A stretch of DNA of 64,000 nucleotides from Lycocorax pyrrhopterus obiensis. Lineage: Eukaryota > Chordata > Aves > Passeriformes > Paradisaeidae. Positions 11,432-23,848 of this stretch are shown here, in pieces. Numbering within the stretch: the first letter of the stretch is position 1; each line of letters begins with the position of its first letter. Location: assembly GCA_014706295.1 (NCBI GenBank), contig JACSVZ010000004.1, positions 94,217,333 to 94,281,332 of the forward strand, written 5' to 3'. The position numbers and the translations under genes were made by a program. The notes beneath the pieces are model-generated. The model did not search any database. It worked only from the letters and a program-made list of their open reading frames with translations, and was not told where the DNA came from.

Positions 11432-13479
11432 TCGAGGTAGATGTCATTCATCAAGAAATGTCTGTATACAGCATAGACAGTTTCCTGGAGTAGTTATTCC
11501 TCAACCTATTAAAAGCCTGAAAGGTTTTTAGTACAACTTGGCTTAGAGATTTCCCTTTTCCAATTTTGTCTGTGTTAAGAAGTAGAAATCATAAAGGTCA
11601 ACCAAATAATTTCAGGTTCTTTGTGGAAATTATTTCTTTTCATTATTCCTGTGGAGTGTTCAATAACAATCTGGCATTTGCTTAACAAGACACCATCTTT
11701 TCTGTTCACAGGTCTTTTTTCAGAAATTAACAGTCTACAAAAGATAATGAGCTCAGTGAATCTTATTAACACAAGTTACAGCTGACTGACAAGTAAGTAT
11801 ATGGCTGTCATGTAATGTAATCATGGTGTTATAATTCAATTGACTATTGATTTTAGTAACCCATACTATATTCTAACTGCTGCAGAAAAAAAACATTCAA
11901 TATTTGTAGAGTTTTATGATTAATGCAAATTATATCAATCCCAGACATAATTGACCTCAGATATTATAGAAATGTATGTATTTTGTGTTTACTAGAAGTG
12001 CTGTTTGTTTTCATGTATAACTATGTATTACTATTCATGTATTGGCTATGAGCTATACTGAAGTTTCTTCTACTCAATCAAACCGATTTTACTTGGAAAT
12101 AAAGTGGGGACTATTTGCTATTTATTTAACACCTGTCTAGATCTGATGCTTTATTATTTGGCACTTGTGCAGTCATTTGTACCTATGCAAAATGAATATA
12201 AAACAGGCATGAAGCCTTATTTTCCAGACCGTTGATTTATCTACTCCTTTGGACTAGAGTAGATGACTGCTCAAATGGCGAAGTGTGCTGCTCTCAGGCA
12301 TGAAGAGTCATGAGTCCAATTACAAATGTTAGGCTGAATTGCCAGATGCACTACTACTTCAATGAGTCTCAGGTCACCCTAATACTTCTTTTACACCAGG
12401 GGCTTGGGAAGGGGAAGCTCCTCCCCTTCCCAAGGGAATTGGGAAAGAGAGAATTTCTCCCATTTTCTCAGATATGGCTTCATTAATTTTTCATTGATGG
12501 TAGTAGTCAAGCAGTCAGACTGGTGGAACCATTGGTGCTTTGTTCCCCCCAGTCTTGCCCATAGCTGTTTTAACAGGGAGAAGCATAGAAAGGTAGATAA
12601 AGCTGTGTTTAGATTTTTCCATCAGAGGTAGGCAATATAATAGATTTAATTCAGTCTGAGGAGAGAAATAAAGAAACAGCTAGGCCACTACATACTCCTT
12701 GCACCCTGGCCTAACATTTTAAAAAGAAACAGTAGCTGTTGCTTATTATATGATGGTTCTTGATCTCATACTAGCAATTGCATATTTTCAAAAATATCTA
12801 CTATAATGATTACTTTAAGGCCCTAATCAATAAAATTTCTCTCCTGAGTTTCCTAATTATGTTTAGGCAGGAACAGTGAGTTGAGAATGCAGTCAGAAGA
12901 AGGTGTAAATGTATTGATTATTTTCACTTGATTAGATCAACCCACTCTATTTAAAGCAAAAAAAGTCTGGTGTGCAGGTAGGTCTGCAAGAACCACGTCA
13001 TTTTGAACTTGTGTGCCAAAAGTCCAATTTCAGATTTAGGTGCTTGATTCCTAGTTTTTGGTTGTGGTCCATCAGCTAGCTCTTGCACCAGTGAGTGCAG
13101 TCAGCAGAGCTCTCCTACAGCAGTCTTCCTGACTGCTGGGGTTTGTACTATGCCAGGGGCAAAAGATTTCAGACCCACTTCTTGTGCTGCAAAGGAAATA
13201 CTTTCTTAAAAGTTACTGATGCCTTTCCTGACTTACTTGGATTTCAGCTCATGCTGAATTCAAATTAACTGTATGTATTTTACTTTAGAATGTATTTTTC
13301 GAATACTATGAAAATCCTGTACTCTTAACCTGGTTACATCAGAAGCTTCAAAACCTCAGGGTCTTTTACTTGACAGATTTATCAATCTACTTAAATGACT
13401 GTGGCTCGCCACTTTGACTATATACCCGTCATACTAACAGCCTGAAAAGTCCAGCAAATAATATAAGTAATTCAAGGCA
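11432..13479. other. Unique intergenic sequence
   Basis: No gene is recognised. It contains a perfect hairpin at 12403-12434 and a TAAT/TTGATTA-rich stretch near 12840-12960 that could be regulatory but is not distinctive enough to call. Confidence 0.5.
12403..12434. repeat. Perfect 13-bp inverted repeat (hairpin)
   Basis: Arms CTTGGGAAGGGGA and TCCCCTTCCCAAG are perfect reverse complements separated by six bases (AGCTCC). The stem is GC-rich within AT-rich surroundings. There is no poly-T tail or known RNA gene around it. It could be a cruciform-prone site or a chance or slippage-derived palindrome. Confidence 0.85.
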
Positions 13480-14036
13480 AGAGCATTTAATGGCTATACC
13501 ACATAATTTACATGTGCAGAATAGTATATTAAAATGACTCACTAAAAAGAAAAGCCATTGCAGAGAATTACTTTTTAATGTCATTGTTTACCTCATTTCT
13601 TGTTCCAATATGGCTCAAGCCCAGGCAATTTTCTTTGTCTCTGGCACTGCCACAAGACACAGGCGGCAAGTTAAATGTAATAAGCAGTCTGCCTACTTTT
13701 GGGAAAGTAATGCATTATCTCATTCTCACAAATGGGCACCTATCACCAGCCCCTGTGTATAACCATTTCAATATATGCGGCATCTTGGCTGAAGAATGCT
13801 TCTCATATGTAGTCTTAACAGAAGCAGTTCTTCAGCATGACTCAATTTTGCTCTTTTCTGAATTTTTTTGTAAGGGATCTATCCCTGTGGCAGATGAAAG
13901 CAGTACAGGTAGGGAAGCCTTCTACAGCTTTCATTTTGCTAGTGTGACTGACGCTGAAGAATTGGTGGTGGGGCATCTGTTATGTCCCATAAAAGTCCTC
14001 ATGGGATGCCTGCTAACCATGTTGACAGATTGCTAG
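13480..14036. promoter_or_regulatory. Candidate conserved non-coding block containing a 152-codon open frame
   Basis: The block reads like vertebrate conserved non-coding DNA: TTAAATGTAATAAGCAG, AAAGTAATGCATTATC, few simple repeats, and locally higher complexity than its surroundings. An ATG at 13578 opens a 152-codon plus-strand frame ending at 14036. It has no domain, signal peptide or recognisable family, and no splice or poly-A context that would mark it as a gene. Frames of this length are expected about once by chance in DNA of this size and composition. The regulatory interpretation is inference; a weakly supported alternative is an unknown small exon or ORF. Confidence 0.25.
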
Positions 14037-16919
14037 CCCGTGAAGTCATTTTGCTGCAAGTTTGTTCCCTAAGATACATATATAAAAGCAGGTAGGACAT
14101 GTCTGTAGCTTTTACTGTTTTACTGCAAGTTGCTTGTAGAGTTTTCGTTGATATTGTCTGTGGAGGGCTGTGATTCTTTGGTGGAAGAAAAGTGAGTAAG
14201 AAAAGGACACATTTTGCCATTCATAAGATGACATGTTTTCCTCATCTCTGTTTACTCAGATTTTTGAGTAATAATGGAATATATACATCTTCATTCAGTT
14301 GTTCATTTTCTTTAATATATCACTCCAACCACAACAAGTAAAATAACATTATATAGTGTAAATAAATACAAAAGCTGCTTTTTTAGAACAGTAGAGTGCA
14401 GAAATATCCTCCCATCTCCTATGGTGGCCCTAAGACATTGTCAGCCTGCAGTCAGTCAAAACCAATATTATTACACAGATAGTCAAACTTTGTTGAAAGT
14501 AAATTCTGTTTAAGGTATTAATAATGACCCAGAATCATTATAATTATAAAATAGGAAAAATCTCTGATGAAATAAAGCTCTCTAATTCTTGATACACCTT
14601 GATTTTATGTGTCCCTAAGTTAATTAAACAACTAAAAATCTCACTGCTGGTTGCTGAGAACTGTAGTCTCAAAGACGGCCAGGCATTACAACAGCCCTCA
14701 CTCACCAAATCACCTGTCTGCTGCTTCAGTTACTAACCAGGCTCTCAGCACAACCTGGCTGCTTCTGAAGGGATCTTCATGTCCCAGTTCACTGAAAAGG
14801 GACCTGAGTTAATCAGGAATAGAGAAGAAAAGGAGTAAAGTTTATATTGGCAGGCAGGACATGCTTATGGCCAAGCCAGCCAGATGAGCAGGCAGCCCTG
14901 TGGCTTGCCTTGAACCCTATTGACTTGACCTGTTTGCAGGCAGCTTCAAGCCCATGAGCTTAGATTTCCCCGCACTGGAAAAGCAGATGTGGACCTTTTT
15001 CAGTCTGTGTGCACTTCAGCATGTCTCTGTATGGGAGCATTCAAGGTCAGGAGTGCATTGTCCAGGATGCAACACATTTTTGTACACAGTAAGAAGCACA
15101 GGTCCTTGAAGCATGATTTTGAGAGACACCCAAGGCATTCCTGCTCTCGTGTGGATTCACCTAAATCTTAATAGGATGATGTTTAACATCCTTAACTAAG
15201 AATACAGAATGGAGACATGAAAAGGCAATAAAAAAATACTAGCCAAAAAAAAAGAAAAAATATAAATAAAAGAGGGAATGATGTGTCTTTTTGTCTCTCT
15301 AACGCAAAAGTGACCTCCAAATTTACGTGTCTTCCCAGGCAGGTTTTATTTTCAGGAGAATCGCCTCAAACCTTTTGGCACAGAAGGCAAATTCTGCGAG
15401 ACCACAATTCAACTTAACATGATAAAACCGGTATTTCAATGGAGCTTCACAGAGGGACTGCCCTTTGTACGTGATGGCCCTTCAAAGCTTGTTCTTCAGC
15501 AACGTGTGGCACAGCCACGCAAAAGATATGGCCACATGTTAGGATGCCAGTTGGTGGGGATGGAGTCCCTTCAAGGAAATATTGCTGCTCCCTGCATCTC
15601 TCATTCTGGGCAAGTGTTCTCCTGTAGGTGAAAGTCCTGGCTGTAAAGATTCACGGCTTCTTCTCATGACAAATAGTTTCGAGGCATCATGGTATTTTGT
15701 GAGTTTTCAGGTTCTGCCACCTGGGAAAGAAAAAGGTCAAGATTTGAATGCTGATATTAAAATAATTAGAGCTAAACAACTTCTTGCCTGAATGTGCCAT
15801 GTTTTGGGCGTACTATTCCAAAGAGCCTAAGAAACGTAATAGAGCAGCCCCAGGCAATGCTGCAAGGGGCACATATGTTATTGCAGAGATTTAAACAACA
15901 AAGCTGACAAGCAGACTTGCCTGAATTGGTTGGATTGGTGCTTGCTCAGAGTTGTCACTAATTCAATGCAGATTGTCTGTGTAATATGAGTGCTTAATTT
16001 CAAAAGAAACAGGGTGGAAAAAGTGTGTGCAGTCCTCAGGAGATTCTGATTGCAAAAGGCATGGTTGGAGCTGATTAGCCTGTTTACCCTGTCAGTTTTC
16101 ACACATAGACAGATAGGCAGTCTTGTGTATTTCCTCAAGCACATTCTGGAGAAGGCTGGGGAAGAAAACGAAATCCAGTTTCAATTCCATTTTTACTCAC
16201 CCTCTTGTTGTAATCAGGGATAATGCTTTAGCTGGAGATCTCTTGTCATACGTGGGAAGAACTGGGTAATTTTTGGGACTATCATTGTAGCAGATCAATA
16301 GTTCCTGAAATTATTCTCTCACTTTTGTTTACAAGGAGTGAGATTTATTAATCAGTTGGTAATAGTGCAAAACTCACTTGATTTTTCTTTCAAGTATTTA
16401 GTTCTGGGCCACAAAGGGACTAATTTCTTCACTGTGTTTTAAGTTACTTACATCATTTACATTACTTACATGGTCTTTTTTCCCCTTTCATACTTGCAGA
16501 GTTTTTTGTTTAATGACAGGAATAGAAGTCTTCCTTTCTAAATGGTTGCCTGTGCTCCCACGTTTAGAAGTCACAGCTGCTTCCCTGGGCAGTCCTGTGG
16601 TCTCTTCTCCAGCCTCAGATGTTTCCATAAACATACTTGTATTATTGGTGTTCTTTAACCAAAAGAGGATTTTTCTTTCCTTATTTTTATATCCCTATTT
16701 CTTTCTCTTGAGGACAAGCACATCTCAAATGCAAGAAATTTTGAGTCGTGAATTTGGTTCAACCTATCACGTGGTTCCAGGGATCTAAAGATGTTGTAGG
16801 GAGAGCTGCGTCACCTCTGAGGGATTTCCACAATTTGGTCTGATCTTCTTGACAGTACCTAGGAGAATTTTAGGAATACAACATTTAGGGTCCTTGAGTG
16901 TGCTGGGTCACCGCAGCAC
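14037..16919. other. Unique intergenic sequence
   Basis: No gene is recognised. An A-rich segment lies near 15228-15272. Frames near 15419-15791 are short and without family resemblance. Confidence 0.5.
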
Positions 16920-16924
16920 TTAAG

Positions 16925-17496
16925 TATGCTGGTTTTGGCTGGGGTAGAATTAATTTTCATCACAGTGGCTGGTACGGGGCTATGTTTTTGATTTGTGCTG
17001 ACCACAGGGATGATAATAGAGAGATGCTCTTGTTATTGCTGATCAGGGCCTACACTGGACCTTTTTTGCTTTTCATTCTGCCCTGTTGGTGAGGAAGGGT
17101 GGGAGGAGATACAGCTGGGACGGTTGACCCTAACGATGAAAGGAATATTCCAGACCATGCGGCATCATGCTCAGTTGTAAAATGAGGGGAAGAAGGAGGA
17201 AGGGGAGGACATTCGGAGTGATGGTGTTTGTCTTCCCAAGAGTCACCCTTACTGTGATGGGGCCCCTCTCTCCTGGAGAAGGCTGAACACTTGCCTGTTC
17301 TTGGGAAGCAGTGAATTAATTCCTTGTTTTGCTTTGCTTATGTGTGCAGCTTTTTCTTTCTCTGTTGAACTGTCTTTATCTCAACCCACAAGTTTCCTAC
17401 GTTTTACCCGTCTGATTCTCCCCCTGATCCTGCTGGTGGGGGAGTGAGCAAATGCCTGTATGGTACTTGGCTGCTGGCTAGGATTAAACCGTGACA
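16925..17496 (+). mobile_element. Avian ERV solo LTR with 5-bp target duplication
   Basis: This is a 572-base long terminal repeat of an avian endogenous retrovirus (ERV-L-like by target-site size). The 5' end reads TATGCTGGTTTTGGCTGGGG, equivalent to the usual TG start with one change, and the 3' end is GGATTAAACCGTGACA. Internally it has the conserved CTGTCTTTATCTCAACCCAC and a G-rich AGTGAGC segment near the end. Flanks are TTAAG (16920-16924) and TTAGG (17497-17501), a 5-bp duplication with one mismatch. No gag, pol or env sequence lies on either side, so it is a solo LTR left by recombination between the two LTRs. The usual ATTAAA poly-A signal position reads GTTGAA here, so it is probably dead as a terminator. 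Subfamily is not assigned. Confidence 0.85.
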
Positions 17497-17501
17497 TTAG
17501 G

Positions 17502-20500
17502 AAGGCTAAAAAATAATGCTCACTTTCATTCTGTTAATAATTGGTAAATAGTGGTAGAGAGATTACATGTAGGGTACATGTCACCAAATTTCAGACATTA
17601 AACATTTAGGTGCCAGGTCTAAGCTATTTTAATAAGTTTCTACTCTAAGTTACAGAGATGGGCACCTTCGGACAAGAGTTTTTTACCTCCTCTCAGGATG
17701 TTTCTTTCATTCTCTCACTGCATCTTACTGGGCTCTAGGAAGGAAAACTTTGCCTTAAACAAAACATAAATGAAGAGTTTGGAATGATAGAAAGAGCCAT
17801 CAGTACGAAAATACAGCAGACGAAAGAATCAAGCCTGTTAGCTAGGAGATCTTCAGGCATTTCACAAAAGTAAAACAGAATGGCAGAGCAAGCACAAAGC
17901 CAGTAGGCTAAAAGAACAGCCAGTTCTGATTGCACTACACTGTTCTGGCACAGTAGAAAGGCTTGGAAAATGGCATGAATAAAACTTATTCCTCCAAGAA
18001 GGACCTTTTATCCCTATTTGTTTCAGATTTCTTCCAACTTGAATGAAGTGCAGTAAAACTGAAAACTTGGAAAAATGTGTCTTTTTAACGAGAGTTTATT
18101 TTATGCACTTTCTACATGTTAAAGAAAAGGATTTTATTTTTCTCCAAAACAAATCAGTCCAAGAAAATTTTGGTGCCTCGAACTGATAGTTTAGAAGAAA
18201 TTAGCATCTACAGACGTCTTTTTGCCTGTGTAATACATAAGTACACTTTCAGAATGGTATTTACTTAAGCATAAAAAGTACCCTTTCTAGAAATAACATT
18301 GTTATGCAAATAGTGTCATGCCCAAGTTTTCAAAATAACAATGCAATAAATTTTATTAGTTATTTATGTCAGTGGTAATATTTGGAAAATATCTCATTTC
18401 TAAGCAAAGAAGTTTAGGGCTAGATCTGTAGTATGGGGACACTCTCACAGCACAAGCAACACCTTGGGAAAAACTCCAAAATTTTGATTTGCAGATGCCT
18501 GTTTGCACTAAAACCTCCCAGTGTGGTTGTCTGCCTCCTAGAGATTGGATTATGGGATTATTTATGTGTCTCTGAAAGTGACAATAAAGGACTTTCTCTG
18601 TAGGGAAATACCTAGCTTGAGTATAACCAACCTGTAGGCATTGTCAGCTAGTGGGTAGGAACAACTTCAGCTATGGGAGAACTATCAACTCTTTCTAGTG
18701 TTTTGGTAGCAGACTGGGGGCTGCAGGGAAGATCGCTTTTCATTCTGGGTCATTTTGTTGATCTCTGCAATCATGACTGGTGAAAGCAGTATAGGGCAGT
18801 GGTTTAACCCAAGCTCTTCCAGAACAGGCGCTTCCAGGTTCTGGTGGTGGGACACCACTTAATCTGTTGTGCCAGATGATGTAGCATTAACATGGAATAA
18901 AGTAACTTGTAAAACAGTCGTTCTAAAATATCATTTTGAAATTCATGTTGTAAGAGTAGGGGAACAATGCTCACTTTTTCATTAGGCCACATAGGAAGGA
19001 AAGAACAGACAAAATCCAGACAGGAATGCATGTATTCATGCTGAAACACTGCTGCACCTGTAATTACAGCCTAGTGTATCACATAGGTTTGAGAGAAATA
19101 TGTTTTCTAAGTTCTGATCGCAGAGCTGCTTTGGACTTTTAAAAGCAATAAGGGCAAAGACACATTCTGATTCACAGCTAGCTAGCTTAAGGGTGTGCCA
19201 AATGACTTCTGATCATCCTTTCCAGGACAAAACAAATTCTGAGCATCTACAAATGTGTACCTCTGAGGTATTTTGGGAAATTAAGAGTAAAAGAGGAAAA
19301 CGCAATTGGTTTTGGAGTTCAGACTTCTCAGACTTCAAATGGCTGTACCTCATGTTAGGATTTTCTTACATCTCCTTGCCATTTTAGTTATCAATATCTT
19401 CTCTGGTGTAAATTCTTAATTGTTTTGTCCCAGCATCTTTGTTTGAGATCCGAGACACTGCAACCAATTATTTTAAGTTCTGTAACTCTATTGAGAAGTT
19501 AACTGTACTAGGCAGTTTTGCTAAATAACCTGTGCAGTTTACTACGAAATATTCTTGTGTGGAATATATCTGTGCTGCACATCTAATTAGAAATGTCCAG
19601 ACTAGCAGTTTGTTCAGTTTTGTTCAGTATCCTCAAAAGGTACAGAAGATGCTGACACATGATGTTCAAATACTTTCCCATAGGCAGAGGATGGCAGTCG
19701 TCTCAGTATTCCCAGTATGACATACATTTACAATTCCCTTACATCATTCCTCCAAAGGTTCCACACAGCACTGCTGACAGGTAACGAGACTGTTTGAATG
19801 TGATCTTTTGCATTTCAGTATTATCACTGCTTTCTAATCACTAAAAATGGGGGATAGCAAGTACAGAGAATTTTTAATCACGTTCCAAAATATTCAGAAA
19901 ATAATTTTGTCAGAAACTTCAGCCTGCCACTACAGATGCCTTTAATTTTTCTGGTCACCCGGGGTTTCAGACCTAAGTGTAACTGACATTTTCTCAATTG
20001 AGAACAAAAGTACTTAGCAATCTTGTGACTTTATTTTGTTACTATTGTGTCATCAGGTTTTTCAGACCCTCTTTCTTTTCACTATGCTTTTCAAATAAAT
20101 AAGAAGGGACCATAATTTGGAACTTTTAGAAGCCTGTAAGCTTGAGAAGACAATCAAAGCAGGCCCAGGAGGTGTAAAAGGGTTCATGCACACTTTTCAG
20201 TCCTATATGGAATCACAAAAGATTTGGGACCTCAGTAAATACAATCTGACCCACCCATGACACTGGTTTGTCTGTGGCCCATGCAGCCAGCAGAGCAGTC
20301 TGCTTTTTTGGTCTTCATCTGACAGTGGGACCACTGAGACCATGCCTAATTCAACCAATTTTATTGCACACCTGAAATGGCACAAAACAGATGAGATGAA
20401 AAGGGGAGGAAGCTCGAGCTGGCCTTTCCAGCCCAATAACTCAGTCATTTGTTCACGCAGAGGTCCAGGCTCCCGCTGAGGTCTGCACTCAAAGGGAGTG

Positions 20501-20864
20501 GGCAGTCTGAAGGCACTGTCTCACAGCCAAACAAGATATTACCATTTTGGCACTTGGTGGAAAGTGGTGAGGTACATCACACCTCTGTGCGAGACAGAGA
20601 CTTTCACTAGGTTCCTGTGGGTATTAATAATACACTCCTTTCCCAAATAAATGTTGAGGTGGCTGAGCTGCTTTTTCTTTTAAAAGAACTTGTCACACCA
20701 TATTTTCATTGCATATTTTTCCTCTTTAAGCAATGAACATTGTTGTCCTTGAAGGCACATTCAATCTATAAACTAAAGATTTGTGGGAGAAGCATTACTG
20801 AAATGTCATCTCCCATCTGCGGATGCTGTGACCATAATAAATCTAGTATGAACTTTTTAAGACG
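17502..20864. other. Unique intergenic sequence
   Basis: No gene or recognised transposon. A segment near 20208-20270 faintly resembles an antisense CR1 end but is not convincing. Confidence 0.5.
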
Positions 20865-20955
20865 CTGCAACGTTATCAAACACTTCAGACGGCTTGATAG
20901 GGTCTGAAACAGGTTTATCTAACTGTCTGGCAAGTGTCTGATGTTATCTAGAACT
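20865..20955. promoter_or_regulatory. Cluster of four GATA-type sites
   Basis: Four matches to WGATAR lie within 77 bases: TTATCA near 20873, TGATAG near 20895, TTATCT at 20915 and TTATCT at 20944, in both orientations. Two CpGs (GACGCTGCAACG) precede them in otherwise CpG-poor DNA. From base composition I estimate about 0.3 such sites per 77 bases, so the clustering is noticeable, but the whole window was scanned by eye. An enhancer bound by GATA factors is an inference. Confidence 0.3.
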
Positions 20956-23401
20956 GTAAGATTCAGTCCAAACGATCCCATTTTTCTGTTCTTTTCTAAG
21001 GAAAAAATAATTTACAGTCATTTCCTAGAAAGGAAGAAAAAGCAAAGGCAAACGTAGTTTCTTCAATGAGCAACCTAGATATTACTGTTGTCCTGGACAC
21101 AGCAGTCCAAAGAAACACTGAACTCTATTACTGAAGAAATGTGTGTCTTTTAAGTGTCTAAAGAAGTTTACGTTCAGTTTAATAGGATCAGTATTAGCAG
21201 CATTAGCACTGATACTTAAATGGGAGCTCTGATCCAGCCTTAAGCTCTGTGAGTACTGAAGACAATACTTATTACAGCAACATAAGTATCATCTTCAATG
21301 CCATTAAAATTAAATATGAGTGCACATCAATTTCAGTGTCAGGAGACCTACTGTAAAGATCAACAATAATTCTAGCTGCAGATCTCTCTGGAAGCCCATA
21401 AAGCTTGAATACTGCAGTATGAGCTATACAGAATTTAGAGCTGTTTGAGTAGTGCTTACAGATATAGAATGCTGTTATTTTTCTCTTTCCATTTTATATA
21501 GCATTCCTGCAATTTAGCTGTTTGCTATAGTGAAGTGTATCTCATCACTGTACACAAATGAGAATACTTGAAAAGTCTTTAACACTCTTATTTGTGATCT
21601 GAACCCAGGCATCTCAGACATCTCTGTGTCATATGAATGTTTTCAAATCAGTTGTGAAATTGTGCAGTTCTGTGAACACTGAAAAATTCAGAACTGGTGT
21701 AGATGAACTGAAACGTTAACACAACTAAAGAGTGAGATTAGCTGGCAGGTCCTGACTATTTTGTACCACTCCAGTGGTGCCAGGAAACAGTAAGTCTGTG
21801 CTGTCTGTTGTGCTCTGACTGGTCAATAACTGCTTTATGACCTCAGGCTATCACAAAGTAGATGAAGAGTATTCATGAATTTGGCTGAAACATTCAAAGT
21901 TATTCTTTCTTGCCTACATCCAGCTTTGAAGAAAATATATTAACTACATCTAGAATATAGTAAAACTAACAGAGTTTCTAGTTCTGAAGCAATAATGCTT
22001 TTAAAAAAAGGTCTGGAAATAGTTCTTACCTAAAAGTGGTATTCAAAGTGTGCACTTAGGCTCATTAAGGCACTAGTGCTGTGGGAGAATGAGTTGCTGC
22101 AAGTCAGCTGGTTTGCAGGAGCTGCCTGTGCTCTGTCTGTGTAAACACTTCTGAATCTGAGCCCTCAAATCTTTGATACAAATCTTACCATCATTCAGGG
22201 CCTTCCAGGCATTGCTCCTACAGTCCTTCCAACGTGGCCTCAAGCATGGGTCCGTCCCCAGCAGAGATCTTTGGACGAGCCCATCGTTCTACCCTCCTTT
22301 TTCCTTAAGAACAATATCCCTTCATGTGCTGGGGAATGCAAACAGATAGAGCTGGCCCTGACAGCATTTCCAGTTTCATTTCCCTAGTTTTGTGTTCTTT
22401 TGCACCAACTCTTTTGTTCTTGTTGGTATTTAGGTGTAAGATTAATTCCTAAAAAGTTGTGTTTGCACAAGATCACTAATTCTGCCAGACTTCAGCTTTT
22501 GCAGGTGGCACTCCTAAGAAAGAAACATCTTGAGCAAGTGAAATGAACTTTAAGCATATGTGCTCCTTAAGGGCATCAGTAGCAAGCCTTATTATGCTAT
22601 AAGAATGAAGAAAGGTTAAACCTGTGGGCTAAGAAATGGTCTGGAAGATCTGTGGATAGTGGTGAGGATCTTGATGAACTCAGGAATCATGTTACTGGAA
22701 CAGGAAGATGGGATGCCACAGATTTGAAGCAGGAGTGCAGTGCTTTTGGCAAAGGTGTAAATCCCTGGGATGATAGTTATTTTAGAGTGGACCCATAAGG
22801 TGAAGCATAGAAGGTCTGGCATGGGAAAGGTTTTGGAAGATAAGGTAATGGTTAAGGAGATCTTTGAAAGAAAAATGAAAAATTTAGTGTAGAGACTTCA
22901 TAGAGGCAAAAGTAGAGTTTGGGGTCACTAGGAGAGGACCAGAGAGCTTAGCTGTGGCTAAGTGACTTTATTTTTCAGGCAATCTACGGACAGGAAAATG
23001 AAAGGTTCTGGTTCACCAGGAGCTTGCCATCACTATGTTGTGAGCAATGTATCAGTTTAAAGCTGGGGACATACTTATCGACTGGTATTCCTCTCTCTTC
23101 TGTTTCCAGTTAAGTGATTTGCTACACTCTCACCACAGTGTAATCCAGTAATTCAGCTCAGAAAGCAGAAAATGCAACACAAATGTCTTTGATATTGGTT
23201 CCAAGGAAGTGTTTAGATGAGGAAGGACCCCTAATGTGGTTCAGGGTTAAGCCAGATTGTCAGATTTGTCATTGTTCAGTGAGGAACTGAAAGGAGTTGG
23301 TGGCAAACTCCGCAGTAATTCAGAACAGCTCTGCCCACAAGTACTGCTTAATACTGGCTGCACTCTTTGTTTTGTCTTAGGTATGTTTTTTCAAGTATCT
23401 T
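20956..23401. other. Unique intergenic sequence
   Basis: No gene is recognised. A TAGCAGCATTAGCACTGATAC-like stretch near 21190-21220 and nearby sequence may be constrained, but nothing specific can be said. Confidence 0.45.
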
Positions 23402-23848
23402 TTGTTTATTTGTCTTTTAGCTGTTAGTAACCTGTATTGTTATAGTGGGAAGACAGGAAAAATACCTCAAAGGCCCTGGCTGGACTGGAAAGCTAAAACT
23501 GGAAGGTTCTTCTTTCATGTGTCTTATCCACTTCTTTGTGCTGCAATAGGACTTGCTTGGCTTTTTGGCACGGCCAGGACATGCCAGCACTAACACAGTG
23601 TCAGGAGATCTCTGCAGGTGGTTTCTGCAAACAAACAGATCGCCTCTACCACCAGACTGGATTTGCAGAGGATTCAGAGAACTATCATGTATGGTATGGA
23701 AAAAAAAATCCCCTTGCCTACAGGGAATACTTTGGCAAATCCCTTCTCAAGGAGAATCCATTACCAGAGCGAACTATTTTCATGGATAGCCTTCTATCGT
23801 ATTAGAGGTGGTGACTGGGGAATTAATCTTTTACACATGCAAACATGA
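23402..23848. other. Stop-poor segment, open in all three plus frames
   Basis: From about 23618 to 23789 none of the three plus-strand frames has a stop. Frames cover 23402-23593, 23536-23805, 23553-23789 and 23618-23848. Several of these begin at TTG or GTG rather than ATG. One frame reads quite protein-like (TGFAEDSENYHVWYGKKNPL) but I recognise no family. No clear exon boundaries are seen. It is most likely chance, aided by local scarcity of TA and TGA words; a decayed exon or old transposon piece is possible. Confidence 0.3.

Noticed and set aside
11034..11454. Minus-strand frames of 91-100 codons
   Set aside because: Antisense shadow of the CR1 3' end plus unrelated flank.
20208..20270. 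Possible antisense CR1 3' end (ATGGAATCACAAAAG...GACCTC)
   Set aside because: Only scattered similarity to the CR1 end; the diagnostic GGTTGGAAGG segment is missing.
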